From contig CAWIOK010000023.1 of the NCBI GenBank assembly GCA_963837655.1, positions 434,001 to 498,000 on the forward strand: a stretch of DNA of 64,000 nucleotides, read 5' to 3'. The translations under genes and the position numbers were made by a program. Under the pieces are notes generated by a model that worked only from the letters and a program-made list of their open reading frames with translations, was not told the DNA's origin and made no database searches. Shown one piece after another: positions 15,688 through 25,139 of the stretch (position 1 is the first letter of the stretch; the number at the start of each line of letters is the position of its first letter). The stretch is from CAVVSD01 sp963837655 (lineage in GTDB: Bacteria; Actinomycetota; Thermoleophilia; Solirubrobacterales; Solirubrobacteraceae).

Positions 15688-17646
15688 TCAGCCCCGAGCC
15701 GCGGACCGCCGCCCGGCCGTTCCCGCCGGGGCGTTGAGGAGCACCGGCTCGAAGAACGCGCGCAGCCCGTCGGTCGCGGCCAGCGGCATGACGGCGGCGA
15801 CGTATTGGTCCGGGCGCACCACGACGACGGCACCGGTGCGAGAGATGCCTCGGACCTCGAAGATGTCCTCGCCCGTCCCGTCCGGTCCCGGGCCGGCGGC
15901 GAAGACCTTCTCGTAGTCGACGAGGCCGTAGGGCCCGGTCGGCGGAAGGAAGACCGCCGGGACCGCGCCGATGTCGACGGTGTCGAACGGCCCCTGGTAG
16001 ATCGCCTTCACGTCGAACCAGGCGTCGGAGTCGGCGTCGGCGGGTGTGCAGCGCAACGGCGATTCGTCGTCGTCGGAGAGCCAGGCGGCGAACTGCGACA
16101 GGGCCGGCGCATCGCCCGGCGCCGCACCGTCCGCGAACGCGTAGATCCGCCAGCGCCCGTCCGCGCGCGCGTGATGGCCGAGGTGCACCGGGTTGGCGTC
16201 GCAGACGCGCACGACCGGCGCGGACTTGAAGCTCGTCCCGATCGGGAAGCCGGCCGCCAGGTCCTGGTGCGTGGGTCCAGCGGTCACCATCGAGGGCCGA
16301 TAGCAGGTCATGAAGCCGGTCGTGAAGTCGAACGTCTCGACGTAGAACGCCTCGACCGTGGCCGGGTCATCGGCATCGCCGGGCCGCGATGCCATGAGCC
16401 CGGACCACTCCTTGTCGAAGTCGATGAGCTCCTGCGCGACGGCGTGGCGCTCGGCGGAGTAGGTGTCCAGGAGCGATGCGGGCGCGCGGCCGTCGAGGAC
16501 GTGCCCCAGCTTCCAGGCGATGTTGTAGCCGTCCTGCATGGACACGTTCATGCCCTGGCCGGCCTTGGCGCTGTGCGTGTGACAGGCGTCGCCGGCGATG
16601 AAGACCCGCGGCGTGCGGGTGCCGACGTCCTCCTGCGCCACGTCGTCGAACTTGTCGGTCAGCCGGTGCCCGACCTCGTACACGCTCCACCAGGCCACCG
16701 ACCTCACGTCGATTGCGTAGGGGTGGAGGATCCGGTTGGCGCGTGCGATGACGTCGTCGACCGACGTCCGGCGCACGGCGCCACGGTCGCCCTCCTCGAG
16801 CTCGCCGAGGTCGACGTACATGCGGAACAGGTGCCCGCCCTCGCGCGGGATCAGGAGGATGTTGCCGCCGTCGTGGGACTGGATCGCGCACTTGGTGCGG
16901 ATGTCGGGGAAATCGGTGGCGGCCAGGACGTCGATGACCCCCCACGCGTGCATCGCCTGCTCCCCGACGAGCTCGCGGCCGATGCACTCGCGCACCCTGC
17001 TGCGGGCGCCGTCGGCGCCGAGCACATACCTGGCGCGCACGGTGCGCTCCTCGCCGTCGCCGTCGCCGTCGCCGGTGCCGTCGTGCCGGCGCAGCCTGAC
17101 GACGACGGGGTGCTCGCCGGGCTCGTTGTCGCGCACCTCCAAGTCGAGCAGCTCGAGCCCGTAGTCGGGCCTCATGCGCGTCGGTGCGTTGGCCATCACC
17201 TCGGCGAAGTAGTCCTGGACGCGCGCCTGGTTGACGATGATGTGCGGGAACTCGCTGATGCCGTTCGGATCGTCGGCGGGCATGCTGGCGCGGACGATCC
17301 GCGCGGGGTCCTGGGGATCCGGCCGCCAGAAGGCCATCGCGGTGATCCAGTAGGCCTCCTCCACGATGCGGTTCGCGAAGCCGAACGCATGGAACGTCTC
17401 GACCGTGCGTGCCTGCACGCCGTCCGCGCGACCGCGCTCCAAACGTCCCTCGGAGCGCTCGATCAGACGTGTCGTGACCCCCGGGAACTGGGCGAGCTGC
17501 GCCGCCGCGATGTGGCCGGCCGGGCCGCCGCCGATGATCAGGACGTCGACCTCGTCCGGGAGCTCGGGCGTCCACTCGCGGCCGTCGCCCGCCGCGGGCT
17601 GCACGCGCGGATCACCCGAGACGTATCCATGGTGGTGGAACTGCAT
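15688..17646 (-). CDS. FAD-dependent aromatic hydroxylase (phenol 2-monooxygenase/MobA type)
   Basis: A 652-residue group A flavin monooxygenase using NAD(P)H and O2 to hydroxylate an aromatic ring. FAD-binding landmarks: VDVLIIGGGPAGHIAAAQLA near residues 33-52, the DG motif LGADGARSRVRE, and FIAGDACHTHSAKAGQGMNV in the middle. The C-terminal ~180 residues form a thioredoxin-like domain as in phenol 2-monooxygenase and 3-hydroxybenzoate 4-hydroxylase, and the total length matches these enzymes. An Asp/Gly repeat (DGTGDGDGDGEE) is a low-complexity loop. ATG 17646 is the natural start. A tautomerase gene 700 nt away may belong to the same aromatic theme, but no ring-cleavage gene is adjacent. 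Confidence 0.88.
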   Translation of the reverse strand: MQFHHHGYVSGDPRVQPAAGDGREWTPELPDEVDVLIIGGGPAGHIAAAQLAQFPGVTTRLIERSEGRLERGRADGVQARTVETFHAFGFANRIVEEAYWITAMAFWRPDPQDPARIVRASMPADDPNGISEFPHIIVNQARVQDYFAEVMANAPTRMRPDYGLELLDLEVRDNEPGEHPVVVRLRRHDGTGDGDGDGEERTVRARYVLGADGARSRVRECIGRELVGEQAMHAWGVIDVLAATDFPDIRTKCAIQSHDGGNILLIPREGGHLFRMYVDLGELEEGDRGAVRRTSVDDVIARANRILHPYAIDVRSVAWWSVYEVGHRLTDKFDDVAQEDVGTRTPRVFIAGDACHTHSAKAGQGMNVSMQDGYNIAWKLGHVLDGRAPASLLDTYSAERHAVAQELIDFDKEWSGLMASRPGDADDPATVEAFYVETFDFTTGFMTCYRPSMVTAGPTHQDLAAGFPIGTSFKSAPVVRVCDANPVHLGHHARADGRWRIYAFADGAAPGDAPALSQFAAWLSDDDESPLRCTPADADSDAWFDVKAIYQGPFDTVDIGAVPAVFLPPTGPYGLVDYEKVFAAGPGPDGTGEDIFEVRGISRTGAVVVVRPDQYVAAVMPLAATDGLRAFFEPVLLNAPAGTAGRRSAARG

Positions 17647-17889
17647 GGAGTGCGTTCTCCCTGTCGGTCAGGTGCGGCCGAGCACGACTGCCCTCGCCTC
17701 ACGGAAGGTTCGCATGTGCGTTGGCTCAGAGCAGGTGCGTGCACCAGTCGAGGACGCGCGGGGTCGCGAGCATGGTCGACCGAAAGTGATCCGGTTCGAG
17801 GGCCCGGCCATGGCAGCACTCATGGCAGCGACAGATGACGACAGCCGGCCACAGACGGTTCCGACCGAAGCGAGATCGTCCCGCTCAGC

Positions 17890-18210
17890 TCAAGCGCCGG
17901 GTGGCCGGTAGTCGACGGAGCGCTTCGCGGCGGCGTCGATCTCCTCCGGCGTCATCAGCAAGACCGTCTTGACCGTCGCGCCCCCAGCGGCGTTGACAGC
18001 GATCGACGCGGCCGCGGCGGTCTCGTGGTCGGGGACGTCGACGACCACGTACGCGTCGGCCTCGCCCAAGGCGAAGTAGAAGCTCTCCAGCTTGCCCCCA
18101 AGGCTCTCGGCCATCGCGGCAATCGCGTCACGTCTCCCGCTTCCACCGGCGCTCTGGACACCCTTGGCGCCCTCCAGCGTGTACGAGGCCACGAACAGGA
18201 ACTTGGGCAT
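17890..18210 (-). CDS. GYD domain protein
   Basis: A 106-residue protein of the GYD family, small ferredoxin-fold proteins of unknown biochemical role. It begins MPKFLFVASYTLEGAKGV, then ESLGGKLESFYFALGEADAY and VVVDVPDHETAAAASI, and ends with a LMTPEEIDAA helix. These match the usual order of strands, with an ALGEADAY motif in place of the eponymous GxYD turn. GGAGACG before ATG 18210 serves as ribosome binding site. Divergent from the tautomerase gene. Confidence 0.8.
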   Translation of the reverse strand: MPKFLFVASYTLEGAKGVQSAGGSGRRDAIAAMAESLGGKLESFYFALGEADAYVVVDVPDHETAAAASIAVNAAGGATVKTVLLMTPEEIDAAAKRSVDYRPPGA

Positions 18211-18354
18211 GCAGCGTCTCCAGTCGTCCGACAGCGGGGACCCACACTCTCACCCCTCTGTGCGTAACACAACGTCGCGTGTCAGGCGGCGCCCGCCCGG
18301 AGGGCGTCAGACTCATCGAGGACAGCGAAGCGGGCCCGACGAGAGGAGTGCACG

Positions 18355-18747
18355 ATGCCGGTCTACGAGTTCACCGCGCCCACGGGTGCGGCGACCCTCG
18401 ATCACAAAGCCGAGATATCGCGGACGGTGGCGCAGGTCCACAGCGAGCTCACCGGCGCGCCCACGCGCTACGTACACTGCTCCTTCTTCGAGGCTCCACG
18501 AGGGTCGATGTTCATCGACGGCGAGGAGACGACCTCGCCCCGCATGATGGGACTCATCCGCTCGGGGCGGTCCGAGGAGCTGCGCGGCCGCCTGATCAAT
18601 GCCATCGCAGACGCGTGGAGCAAGATCACGGGCGACGCGAAGGACGAGCTGTCGATCTTCCTGTACGAGGTGCCCGGCGCGAACTGCTTCGAGTACGGCT
18701 CGATCATGCCCGAGGCCAGTCAGGACCACGGGGCGGTGACCGGCTAG
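18355..18747 (+). CDS. Tautomerase family protein (cis-CaaD-like)
   Basis: A 130-residue member of the tautomerase superfamily, close in layout to cis-3-chloroacrylate dehalogenase-like proteins. Pro immediately follows Met (MPVYEFTAP) and would be the catalytic N-terminal proline after Met removal. The first module includes HSELTGAPTRYVHCSFFE, the second GLIRSGRSEELRGRL, ITGDAKDELSIFLYEVPG and a conserved end SIMPEAS. GAGGAGTG upstream is the ribosome binding site. Actual substrate unknown: it could be an isomerase of an aromatic pathway or a promiscuous hydratase. Confidence 0.8.
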   Translation: MPVYEFTAPTGAATLDHKAEISRTVAQVHSELTGAPTRYVHCSFFEAPRGSMFIDGEETTSPRMMGLIRSGRSEELRGRLINAIADAWSKITGDAKDELSIFLYEVPGANCFEYGSIMPEASQDHGAVTG

Positions 18748-19139
18748 CCCGGATCCAGTGCGGCGGGAATGGGCGGGATGCCAGGTTGTGACAGCAGCCC
18801 GACGGTCTGATGGCCTGACGCCGACCGGGCAGGTCCCCGGTCGAGCATCGGTTCTTCGGCCTGGATCGCCGCACCCTGCTTCCGGGCCTGGTCGTCATCG
18901 GCTTCCTGGTGGCGATCGGGCTCGAGCTCACCGCGCTCCGCGCGCCGCGCAGGCAGCGCAAGAGGTTCATCCGCTCCGGTCACGGCGACCGCAGCCACCG
19001 CAACGCCAGGCACGTGCTGCGCGCAGCGCTGGACCTCGCCCACGCGCTCGCCGCATCCGGTGGTCAGGACAGCGACGGGATCCTCTATGAACGAGGCGAG
19101 ATCGCCCGCCTGCGCGAGCCCGTCGCACACTGAGACGAC
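18748..19139. other. Non-coding or degraded stretch with a membrane-protein-like remnant
   Basis: These 392 bases have no normal gene. One plus-strand frame, open after a TGA at 18816-18818 and ending at 19133, reads FFGLDRRTLLPGLVVIGFLV then a basic stretch and IARLREPVAH. It resembles a small actinobacterial membrane protein but has no good start codon before GTG 18909 (74 residues from there, which cuts the hydrophobic helix). I read it as a probable decayed or truncated gene. Confidence 0.3.
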
Positions 19140-19609
19140 GTGGTTGCCGTCGCGCGCTTGCTGACGTTCGTCGATCTCGGCCGCCACGACGATGACGGTC
19201 CTGACGCCTTCAGGATGTCGGTGTCGGCGCGGCTGGATGCGGTGCTGGAGGACGGTCGCCGTGTCGTGCTGCTCGCCGATCGGGGCGGGGCCGCGCAGGC
19301 CGGCTACTCCTGGGAGGCGGCGGACGAGCCGACGCCGGAGGAGCACGAGCGCTGAGGCGGCGCAGCATCTGGGCGCACCAGACCGTGGAGGACATGCAGG
19401 ACGCCGCGCGCGACGTGGTCGGCCCGGACGAGCGACCACGTGGCCAGACGCGTGAGGAAGCGGACGCGGAGTACTGGGGCTGGCTCGCCGGCATGCTCCG
19501 GGCGAACGGCGTGGACATCGACGCGTCCACGCTCAGGGCGCTTCCCCACGACGTCGAGCTGAGCGACGGGGTGCTGGCCCGCATCGGCCACCCCGACGCG
19601 AACCCGTAG
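19140..19609 (+). pseudogene. Frameshifted small conserved actinobacterial protein
   Basis: Two adjoining frames together read like one ~155-residue protein. The first (GTG 19140 to TGA 19355) gives ARLDAVLEDGRRVVLLADRG; the second, in another frame ending at 19609, gives TVEDMQDAARDVVGPDE, YWGWLAGMLRANGVDIDAS and LRALPHDVELSDGVLARI. The second half looks like the end of a hypothetical protein common in Actinobacteria. The reading frame changes near 19300-19355. Either one base is wrong in the sequence or the gene is broken. Function unknown. Confidence 0.45.
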
Positions 19610-19706
19610 CGCCTTCGAGAGTCGTTCGGCCGGAGGCCGAGCGGTCATCGACAGACGCGCCACGCGTGCCTCGCGGCGGTACGTCGTCTCCGGCGGGTCG
19701 TCGACC

Positions 19707-19757
19707 TTGACATCAGACATCACTGTCTGATTTCATTAGTCCAGACACGACTGTCTG
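19707..19757 (+). promoter_or_regulatory. TTGACA box with two palindromic operators upstream of the MFS gene
   Basis: A TTGACA -35-like box (19707-19712) overlaps the first of two dyads: ATCAGACA-TCAC-TGTCTGAT (19712-19731) and CAGACA-CGAC-TGTCTG (19742-19757). Both share CAGACA-N4-TGTCTG, and their centres are 28 bp apart. The arrangement is typical of a TetR repressor target. The likely repressor is the TetR gene at 21226, co-transcribed with the exporter. Confidence 0.65.
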
Positions 19758-19776
19758 ACTTCAGAGCGAGGGCTCC

Positions 19777-21218
19777 ATGCACGGCGGACACCACACACCC
19801 AGCACAGCCAGCACCCGCAGTCGCACCCGGTGGTCGCTGCTGCTGCTGCTGTCCGTCGCGCAGCTCATGGTCATCCTCGACATCAGCGCGGTGAACGTCG
19901 CGCTGCCCGATCTGGCCAAGGACCTGAACATCGCCCGGGCCGACATCGGCTGGACGATCACCAGCTACTCGCTGATCTTCGGCAGCCTGCTGCTGTTCGG
20001 TGGCCGCGCCGCCGACCTGCTCGGACGCCGCCGCGTCTTCCTCACCGGCCTTGCCGTCTTCACAGCCTCCTCACTCGTCACGGCGCTCGCCGCCGACGCG
20101 AGCGATGCTGTTCGCCGCTCGGGCCGGTCAGGGCATGGGCGCCGCGATGCTCTCCCCGGCGGCCCTGTCGATCATCACCACCACGTTCCAGGGCCCCGAG
20201 CGCGCCAAGGCGCTCGGTGTGTGGGGCGCGGTCGGCGGCGCCGGCGCCGCCATCGGCGTCCTGCTGGGCGGCGCGCTCACCGAGCTCGTCGACTGGCGCG
20301 CGATCTTCTTCATCAACCTGCCCGTCGGTCTGCTGCTCGCCGCCGCAGCCACACACCTCCTGCCGGCCGACACGACCGGTCCGCAGTGGCGTGGCCTCGA
20401 CCTGCGCGGCGCGCTGGTGGCAACCGCCAGCCTCGGCGCGCTGGTCTACGCCCTCTCCCAGGCCCAGACCAGCGGCTGGGCATCGATGCAGACGCTGGGC
20501 ATCGGTGGCGCAGCGCTCGCCGGCCTCGCCGCCTTCGCCGTCCTGGAGCTGAACAGCGGCCGACCGCTGCTGCGGGTCCAGCGCCTCGCCGACCGCGCTG
20601 TGGGCGGCGGCGTGGTGATGATGCTGGCCGCCTCGGCCGTGCTGTTCGGCTCGTTCCTCCTGTCCTCCCTGTACCTGCAGAACGTGCTGGGGACCGGGCG
20701 CGCTCGAGACCGGGCTCGGGTTCCTTCCGTTCGCCGTCGCGATCGGCGCCGGGGTGCATGCCGCAGGCCACCTCATCACCCACGCCGGCGTCCGTCTCCC
20801 GCTGGCCGGCGGGTTCGCGATCGCGGCCGCCGGGATGCTGCTGCTCTCCGGCGTCAGCGCGGACGGGAGCTACACCTCCGACGTGCTGCCCGGCATGCTC
20901 GTCGCCGGCTTCGGCCTCGGCATCGTGCTCGTGTCGGTCGCCGTCTCGGTGCTCACCGGCGCCGCCGACCACGAGACCGGGATGCTCTCCGGGCTGAACA
21001 CCACCGGCCACGAGATCGGGGGCTCGCTGGGCATCGCGATCCTCGCCACGATCGCCGCCGGCGCGGCCGGTCCGACCGCCGTCGGCGGCATCGGCGACGC
21101 GTTCCTGGTCGCGGCGGTCATCGCCGGCGTCGCGAGCGCCGCCGCGCTGCTCGTCCTCCCGTCCGCGCGGACGTTCCTGCCCAAGCTCGCGCTCGCCCCG
21201 CGCGTCTCCGTCCACTAG
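19777..21218 (+). pseudogene. MFS drug exporter (DHA2/EmrB-QacA type) with two frameshifts
   Basis: A ~480-residue proton-driven multidrug exporter is spread over three frames. Frame 1 from ATG 19777 has the N-terminal LDISAVNVALPDLAKDL and GGRAADLLGRRRVFL (motif A). Near 20101-20105 reading passes to a second frame (AARAGQGMGAAMLSPAALS, then AIFFINLPVGLLLAAAA). At the GGG of 20696-20698 it passes to a third (LPFAVAIGAGVHAAG to the stop at 21218). Both shifts are consistent with one extra base. Sequence quality between shifts is intact, so these may be sequence errors or recent inactivation. Two operators precede it, and the TetR gene follows by 7 nt. Confidence 0.75.
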
Positions 21219-21225
21219 CCACGCG

Positions 21226-21834
21226 ATGAGCTCCCACGACACCACCGCCGCGGGCGCGCCACGCCGGCGCGCCGACGCCGAGCGCAGCATCGCGAGCATC
21301 CTCGACGCAGCCGTCGACGCCCTGGCGAGCGACCCGGACGCCAGCATGGCCGAGATCGCGCGCCGCGCCGGCGTCGTGCGCGCGACGATCTACGTGCACT
21401 TCCCCACCCGCGAAGCGCTGCTGGAAGCCGTGACCCACCGCGCGATCGCTGAAGTCGGCGAGGTCATCGACGCCGCCGAGCCGGATCGCGGCGACCCCGC
21501 CGAGGCGCTGGCCCGGGTCGTGGCCGCGAGCTGGCAGCGCCTCGGGCGTTACCACGCGCTCGTCGCCATCAACACCCGGCAGCAGGGGCACGACGAGCTA
21601 CGCCATCGCCACTCGTCGGTGCTCGCGACGCTGGAGCCGTTGATCCGGCGCGGCCAGGCCGATGGGAGCTTCCGCGCTGACGTCCCCGCCGCCTGGCACC
21701 TGTCGATGCTGATGGCGCTCATGCACGCCGCCAGCGGCGAGCTGGGCGCCGGGCGCGTGAGCGACGACGACGCCGGACCAGCGCTGGTCGCCACTGTCCT
21801 CGGATCCGTGGGCTCCCCGCCCGCAGCCCGATGA
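21226..21834 (+). CDS. TetR-family regulator of the adjacent exporter
   Basis: A 202-residue TetR regulator. The N-terminal helix-turn-helix spans about residues 22-66 (SMAEIARRAGVVRATIYVHF, then PTREALLEAV); the remainder is a helical ligand-binding domain. It starts 7 nt after the MFS stop and is thus in the same operon, giving the classic self-regulated efflux layout. The predicted targets are the CAGACA-N4-TGTCTG dyads at 19712-19757. Its own frame is intact, unlike the exporter's. Confidence 0.85.
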   Translation: MSSHDTTAAGAPRRRADAERSIASILDAAVDALASDPDASMAEIARRAGVVRATIYVHFPTREALLEAVTHRAIAEVGEVIDAAEPDRGDPAEALARVVAASWQRLGRYHALVAINTRQQGHDELRHRHSSVLATLEPLIRRGQADGSFRADVPAAWHLSMLMALMHAASGELGAGRVSDDDAGPALVATVLGSVGSPPAAR

Positions 21835-21959
21835 TGCGGAGCGGATCTCCGAGCGCCGCGGCCCTGACGAACGGCGTCGGGTCGCGATCAGAAGCGGATC
21901 AGCGCGCGGCACGACGCCACCAGGCACCCGCACGCCGCCCCAGAGAGGAAGTGCGTGTC

Positions 21960-23237
21960 GTGAACGAACACGCCACCCCGCCGCCCGCGCCGTCGAGGAG
22001 CTCGCGGCGATCCGCGCTGATCGTCGCGGTCTCGCTGACGGCCGGGCTGCTCGCGGCCGGAGGGCTGGCGATGGGACCGTTCGGCGGCGATCGCGAGCCT
22101 GTCATCACCGGCGCGGTCCTGGTCGGCTTCGCCGTCGGCTGGGCGCTGCTCGCCGTGCTCTCGGCGCGCATGACCGACCGGCCGCAGCGCTGGGCCGCCG
22201 TCGCCGCGGCGGCGATGGGCCTCACCGGCGTCGCGCTCATCATCGTCGCTCCCGACGCGACGGCCATGACCGTGCTCGGCTGGGTCTGGCCTCCCCTGCT
22301 GCTGGCGCTCGTCGTCTGGATGGTGGTCCAGGCCCGTCGCCAGTCTTCCCCGGGCGGCCAGCGATGGCTGCTGTATCCCGTGTTCGGCTTCCTCGCAGTC
22401 GCCGCGGTCGGCGGCGGCTACGAGACGCTGCTCAACGCGACCGACCCGGCGCTCAGCCATGTCGCGGGCAGCCACCTGATCGATGTGGGCGGGCATCGCC
22501 TGAACATCAGCTGCACCGGCTCGGGCAGCCCCACCGTCGTGCTCGAGCCCGGGCTCGGCGAATCCGCCGCGACGATGGCGCGCTGGATCGCCCCGAACGT
22601 CGCGCGCACCACGACCATCTGCGCCTACGACCAGGCGGGCCACGGCCGTAGCGACGGCGTCCCCGCTGACCGCGCCGACGCCGCCCGCGACCTGCACCTC
22701 CTCCTCCAGCGCGCGCACGTGCCCGGTCCGTACGTGATCGCCGGCCACTCGCTGGGAGGCATGTACGCGCTCGGCTACGCCCACCGCTACCCGGGCGAGG
22801 TCGCCGGCATCGTCCTGCTGGACTCGATGCACCCCCACCAGGACAACGCGTTCGCGGGAACCAACCGGGTGCTCGCCGTCGTGCCCACGCTGGCACGCAT
22901 GGGCCTCGCGCGACTCGTATCGGATCCCAAGGACGGCAAGCCGACGACGCAGGCGGCCCAATTCGTCCGCGATGTCGACGGGATGCCGGCCGAGCTGGAC
23001 AGGGCGGCCGAGCTGACAACGCTCGGCGACCGGCCCCTGGTGGTCCTCAGCGCCGGAACGGGAGCCGCCGCGGGCTGGGCGGCCGAACAGGACGACCTCG
23101 CCATGCTGTCGCGCCGCAGCAGTCACCGCACCGTCGCCGGCGCAACGCACGAATCGCTCATCGAGGACAAGGACGACGCCGCCCGATCGAGCCAGGCCAT
23201 CACGGACGTCGTCAAGGCGGTCGAGGCGCGCGACTGA
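21960..23237 (+). CDS. Membrane-anchored alpha/beta hydrolase
   Basis: A 425-residue protein: about four N-terminal membrane helices (ALIVAVSLTAGLLAAGG and following, to ~150), then an alpha/beta-hydrolase domain. Catalytic elements: nucleophile elbow GHSLGG, oxyanion region LEPGLGESAATM, the motif AYDQAGHGRSDG, and a late His in GATHESL. GTG 21960 is chosen because AGAGGAA lies 10 nt upstream; the frame opens earlier without a ribosome binding site. Active site likely faces one side of the membrane; substrate unknown. It follows the TetR gene by about 125 nt on the same strand. Confidence 0.75.
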   Translation: MNEHATPPPAPSRSSRRSALIVAVSLTAGLLAAGGLAMGPFGGDREPVITGAVLVGFAVGWALLAVLSARMTDRPQRWAAVAAAAMGLTGVALIIVAPDATAMTVLGWVWPPLLLALVVWMVVQARRQSSPGGQRWLLYPVFGFLAVAAVGGGYETLLNATDPALSHVAGSHLIDVGGHRLNISCTGSGSPTVVLEPGLGESAATMARWIAPNVARTTTICAYDQAGHGRSDGVPADRADAARDLHLLLQRAHVPGPYVIAGHSLGGMYALGYAHRYPGEVAGIVLLDSMHPHQDNAFAGTNRVLAVVPTLARMGLARLVSDPKDGKPTTQAAQFVRDVDGMPAELDRAAELTTLGDRPLVVLSAGTGAAAGWAAEQDDLAMLSRRSSHRTVAGATHESLIEDKDDAARSSQAITDVVKAVEARD

Positions 23238-23288
23238 CCGTCTCCGAGCAGTGACCGAGCCGGCGACGAGCTCGCCGTCGAGAGCAGC

Positions 23289-23495
23289 GTGGCGTTCGCG
23301 TTCGTCGTCGTCGCCGCGGTCGCGATCACCGGGCCACCCTGGCTGCTCGTGGCCGAGCTCCCCGGGCACCGGCTCAGAGGCGTCTGGCAGGACCGGACGC
23401 ACTTCGTCGCCAACACGGGCTGGTGGCCGCCGTTCCACAGGGTCGTCGACGTCGTCGTCGCCGGCGAGATCGCCGAAGGCATGCACTTCGCCTAG
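23289..23495 (+). CDS. Hypothetical small protein with N-terminal hydrophobic helix
   Basis: A 68-residue open frame starting at GTG 23289 with one hydrophobic segment (FAFVVVAAVAITGPPWLLV) and a hydrophilic tail rich in Trp and His (VANTGWWPPFHRVV). It has plausible codon use but no ribosome binding site or homologue I recognise. It overlaps the stop region of the convergent DUF1232 gene by a few bases. It could be a chance frame. Confidence 0.3.
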   Translation: MAFAFVVVAAVAITGPPWLLVAELPGHRLRGVWQDRTHFVANTGWWPPFHRVVDVVVAGEIAEGMHFA

Positions 23496-23893
23496 ACCGG
23501 TCCGTAGGCGACGCCCATGAGCACGTCCAACGATCGTTGCGGCCCGCGCCAATGCTCGCGCAGGAGGTGTGGACCAGCCCCGCGCAGCACGGATCGCAGC
23601 ACAAGCGCGACGATGATCGCGTCGTCGAGTTGCCCGGCCACCGGGATGAAGTCGGGGATGAGGTCGAACGGCAGAGCGACGTAGGCGACCAACGCGGCCA
23701 TGAGAACCTTCCGCCCGGTCGGGACACGTGGGTCGCGCAGAAGCCCCTGCAACAGCACAAGACAGTCGGGGATGAACGTGGCCAATGCCCGGGCGTCGCT
23801 ACGTCGCCCCGCCAGGATCAGGCCGACGACAAGCGCGGCGTAGACGGCGAGCGCCACGCCGAACCCGAGGAGCAGCCACTGCGGCGTCGGCAT
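23492..23893 (-). CDS. DUF1232 (YkvA-type) membrane protein
   Basis: A 133-residue protein. Residues ~7-29 form a membrane helix (LLGFGVALAVYAALVVGLIL). Residues ~75-105 carry the DUF1232 signature ALPFDLIPDFIPVAGQLDDA followed by VLRSVL. The LIPDFIP core is diagnostic of the family, whose role is unknown but which is membrane-associated. TAACGT 6 nt before ATG 23893 fits a leaderless start. Divergent from the methyltransferase gene 70 nt away. Confidence 0.85.
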   Translation of the reverse strand: MPTPQWLLLGFGVALAVYAALVVGLILAGRRSDARALATFIPDCLVLLQGLLRDPRVPTGRKVLMAALVAYVALPFDLIPDFIPVAGQLDDAIIVALVLRSVLRGAGPHLLREHWRGPQRSLDVLMGVAYGPV

Positions 23894-23963
23894 GCCGCCA
23901 CGTTACGCCTCAACCCAACGACGCCTCATCCACCCCGCCCTTGGCATCCGTAGAGTCCGCTGC

Positions 23964-24740
23964 GTGCCTGACCCCGCAGACCAGCGGGCCCGCCCGCCAG
24001 GTGGCCCGCGGCCGCCTGCACCGCCCGCCACCGGTGCGTCGGGCGAAGGGCACGAGCCAGGCGATCGAGGACGTCCGATCGCAGTGCGTCTCGACGAGGA
24101 TCGCCGACACGGCGACGATCCGTACGGCGGGCGCGAACCGACCAGCCACGAGCGGCGGGCGGGTCAGCCCTGGGACGCGTCGTACGGGGACGGCCCGGCA
24201 CCCTGGGACGTCGGACCGCAGCCGGCGATCGTGCGCCTGGCCGGCGACGGCGCGTTCACCGGCTCGGTCCTCGATGCGGGATGCGGGACGGGCGACAACG
24301 CGCTGCACATCGCGTCGCTGGGTCTGACTGTGCTGGGAGTCGATGTGGCGGAGACCGCGCTGTCGATCGCGCGGGAGAAGCCCGCTGCTCGCGGCCTGGA
24401 CGTTGCCTTCGTGGTCGCCGATGCCCTGCATCTGGACCGGCTGGGTCGCGTGTTCGACACAGTGCTCGACTGCGGGCTGCTCCACACGTTCGACAGCGAT
24501 GAGCGGCGCGACTACGTGACGGGTCTGGCGTCCGTGACCCGACGTGGCGCGACCCTGTACGTGCTCTGCTTCAGCGACGTCGGACCTGGTGCCTGCGGCC
24601 CGCATCCCGTCAGCCAGGAGGGGCTGAGGGCAGCGTTCGCAGATGGCTGGACCGTTGCCTCGGTCACTGCGGATCGGATCGTGACGAGGTTCGACGCGCG
24701 CGGTGTCCCGGCCTGGCTGGCGAAGATCGAGCGGATCTAG
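23964..24740 (+). CDS. Class I SAM-dependent methyltransferase
   Basis: A 258-residue protein whose C-terminal ~200 residues are a Rossmann-fold methyltransferase. Motif I VLDAGCGTGDNALHIA, motif II VLGVDVAETALSIAREK, and the post-motif LDCGLLHTF are all present. The segment PWDASYGDGPAPWDVGPQPA before motif I is the usual entry of this subfamily (thiopurine/TehB-like). GTG 23964 is preceded at 7 nt by TAGAGT; the Pro/Arg-rich first 40 residues are low-complexity, and GTG 24084 (218 residues) is an alternative start. Substrate unknown. Confidence 0.75.
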   Translation: MPDPADQRARPPGGPRPPAPPATGASGEGHEPGDRGRPIAVRLDEDRRHGDDPYGGREPTSHERRAGQPWDASYGDGPAPWDVGPQPAIVRLAGDGAFTGSVLDAGCGTGDNALHIASLGLTVLGVDVAETALSIAREKPAARGLDVAFVVADALHLDRLGRVFDTVLDCGLLHTFDSDERRDYVTGLASVTRRGATLYVLCFSDVGPGACGPHPVSQEGLRAAFADGWTVASVTADRIVTRFDARGVPAWLAKIERI

Positions 24741-24884
24741 TCGTCTTTCCGGGTGGTGCTTCCCGCACCCCGGGCGGCGGGTCGGCCACCGGCCGGACGC
24801 GGGGTGGCGCAACTGCCCGGTGCTGCTGGGGCGGGCACCATCACCGCTACGGCATACGACTCCGATCCCGACGAGAGCACGGCC

Positions 24885-25139
24885 ATGACCAGCCCCCACG
24901 ACACCATCGAGCTCGAAAGCCGCACCACCGACGGCATCGAGGTGCGCCTCCTCTGGCACCCGGCCGAGGATCGCGTGACGGTCACCGCATTCGACGCGCG
25001 GACCGGTGAATCGTTCGAGATCGCGGTCGGCGGCCACGAGCGCGCGCTCGACGTGTTCCATCACCCCTACGCGTACGCAGCCTTCCACGGCGTCCAGGCG
25101 CGTTCGGGACCCCGGCGGCTCACCCCCGCCCTCGGCTAG
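24885..25139 (+). CDS. Hypothetical 84-residue protein
   Basis: A small acidic-to-neutral protein starting at ATG 24885 (MTSPHDTIELES). It reads as a compact beta-sheet domain: GIEVRLLWHPAEDRVTVTAF and TGESFEIAVGGHERALDVFH, then a Tyr/His/Ala-rich HHPYAYAAFHG helix. This style of short protein is common in Actinobacteria, but I cannot name a family. The 3' end overlaps the convergent aldo/keto reductase gene by 20 nt. Confidence 0.55.
   Translation: MTSPHDTIELESRTTDGIEVRLLWHPAEDRVTVTAFDARTGESFEIAVGGHERALDVFHHPYAYAAFHGVQARSGPRRLTPALG

Noticed and set aside
13446..15833. A long minus-strand frame opposite glnN
   Set aside because: Antisense shadow of a certain gene; composition-driven, no motifs, no start signal.
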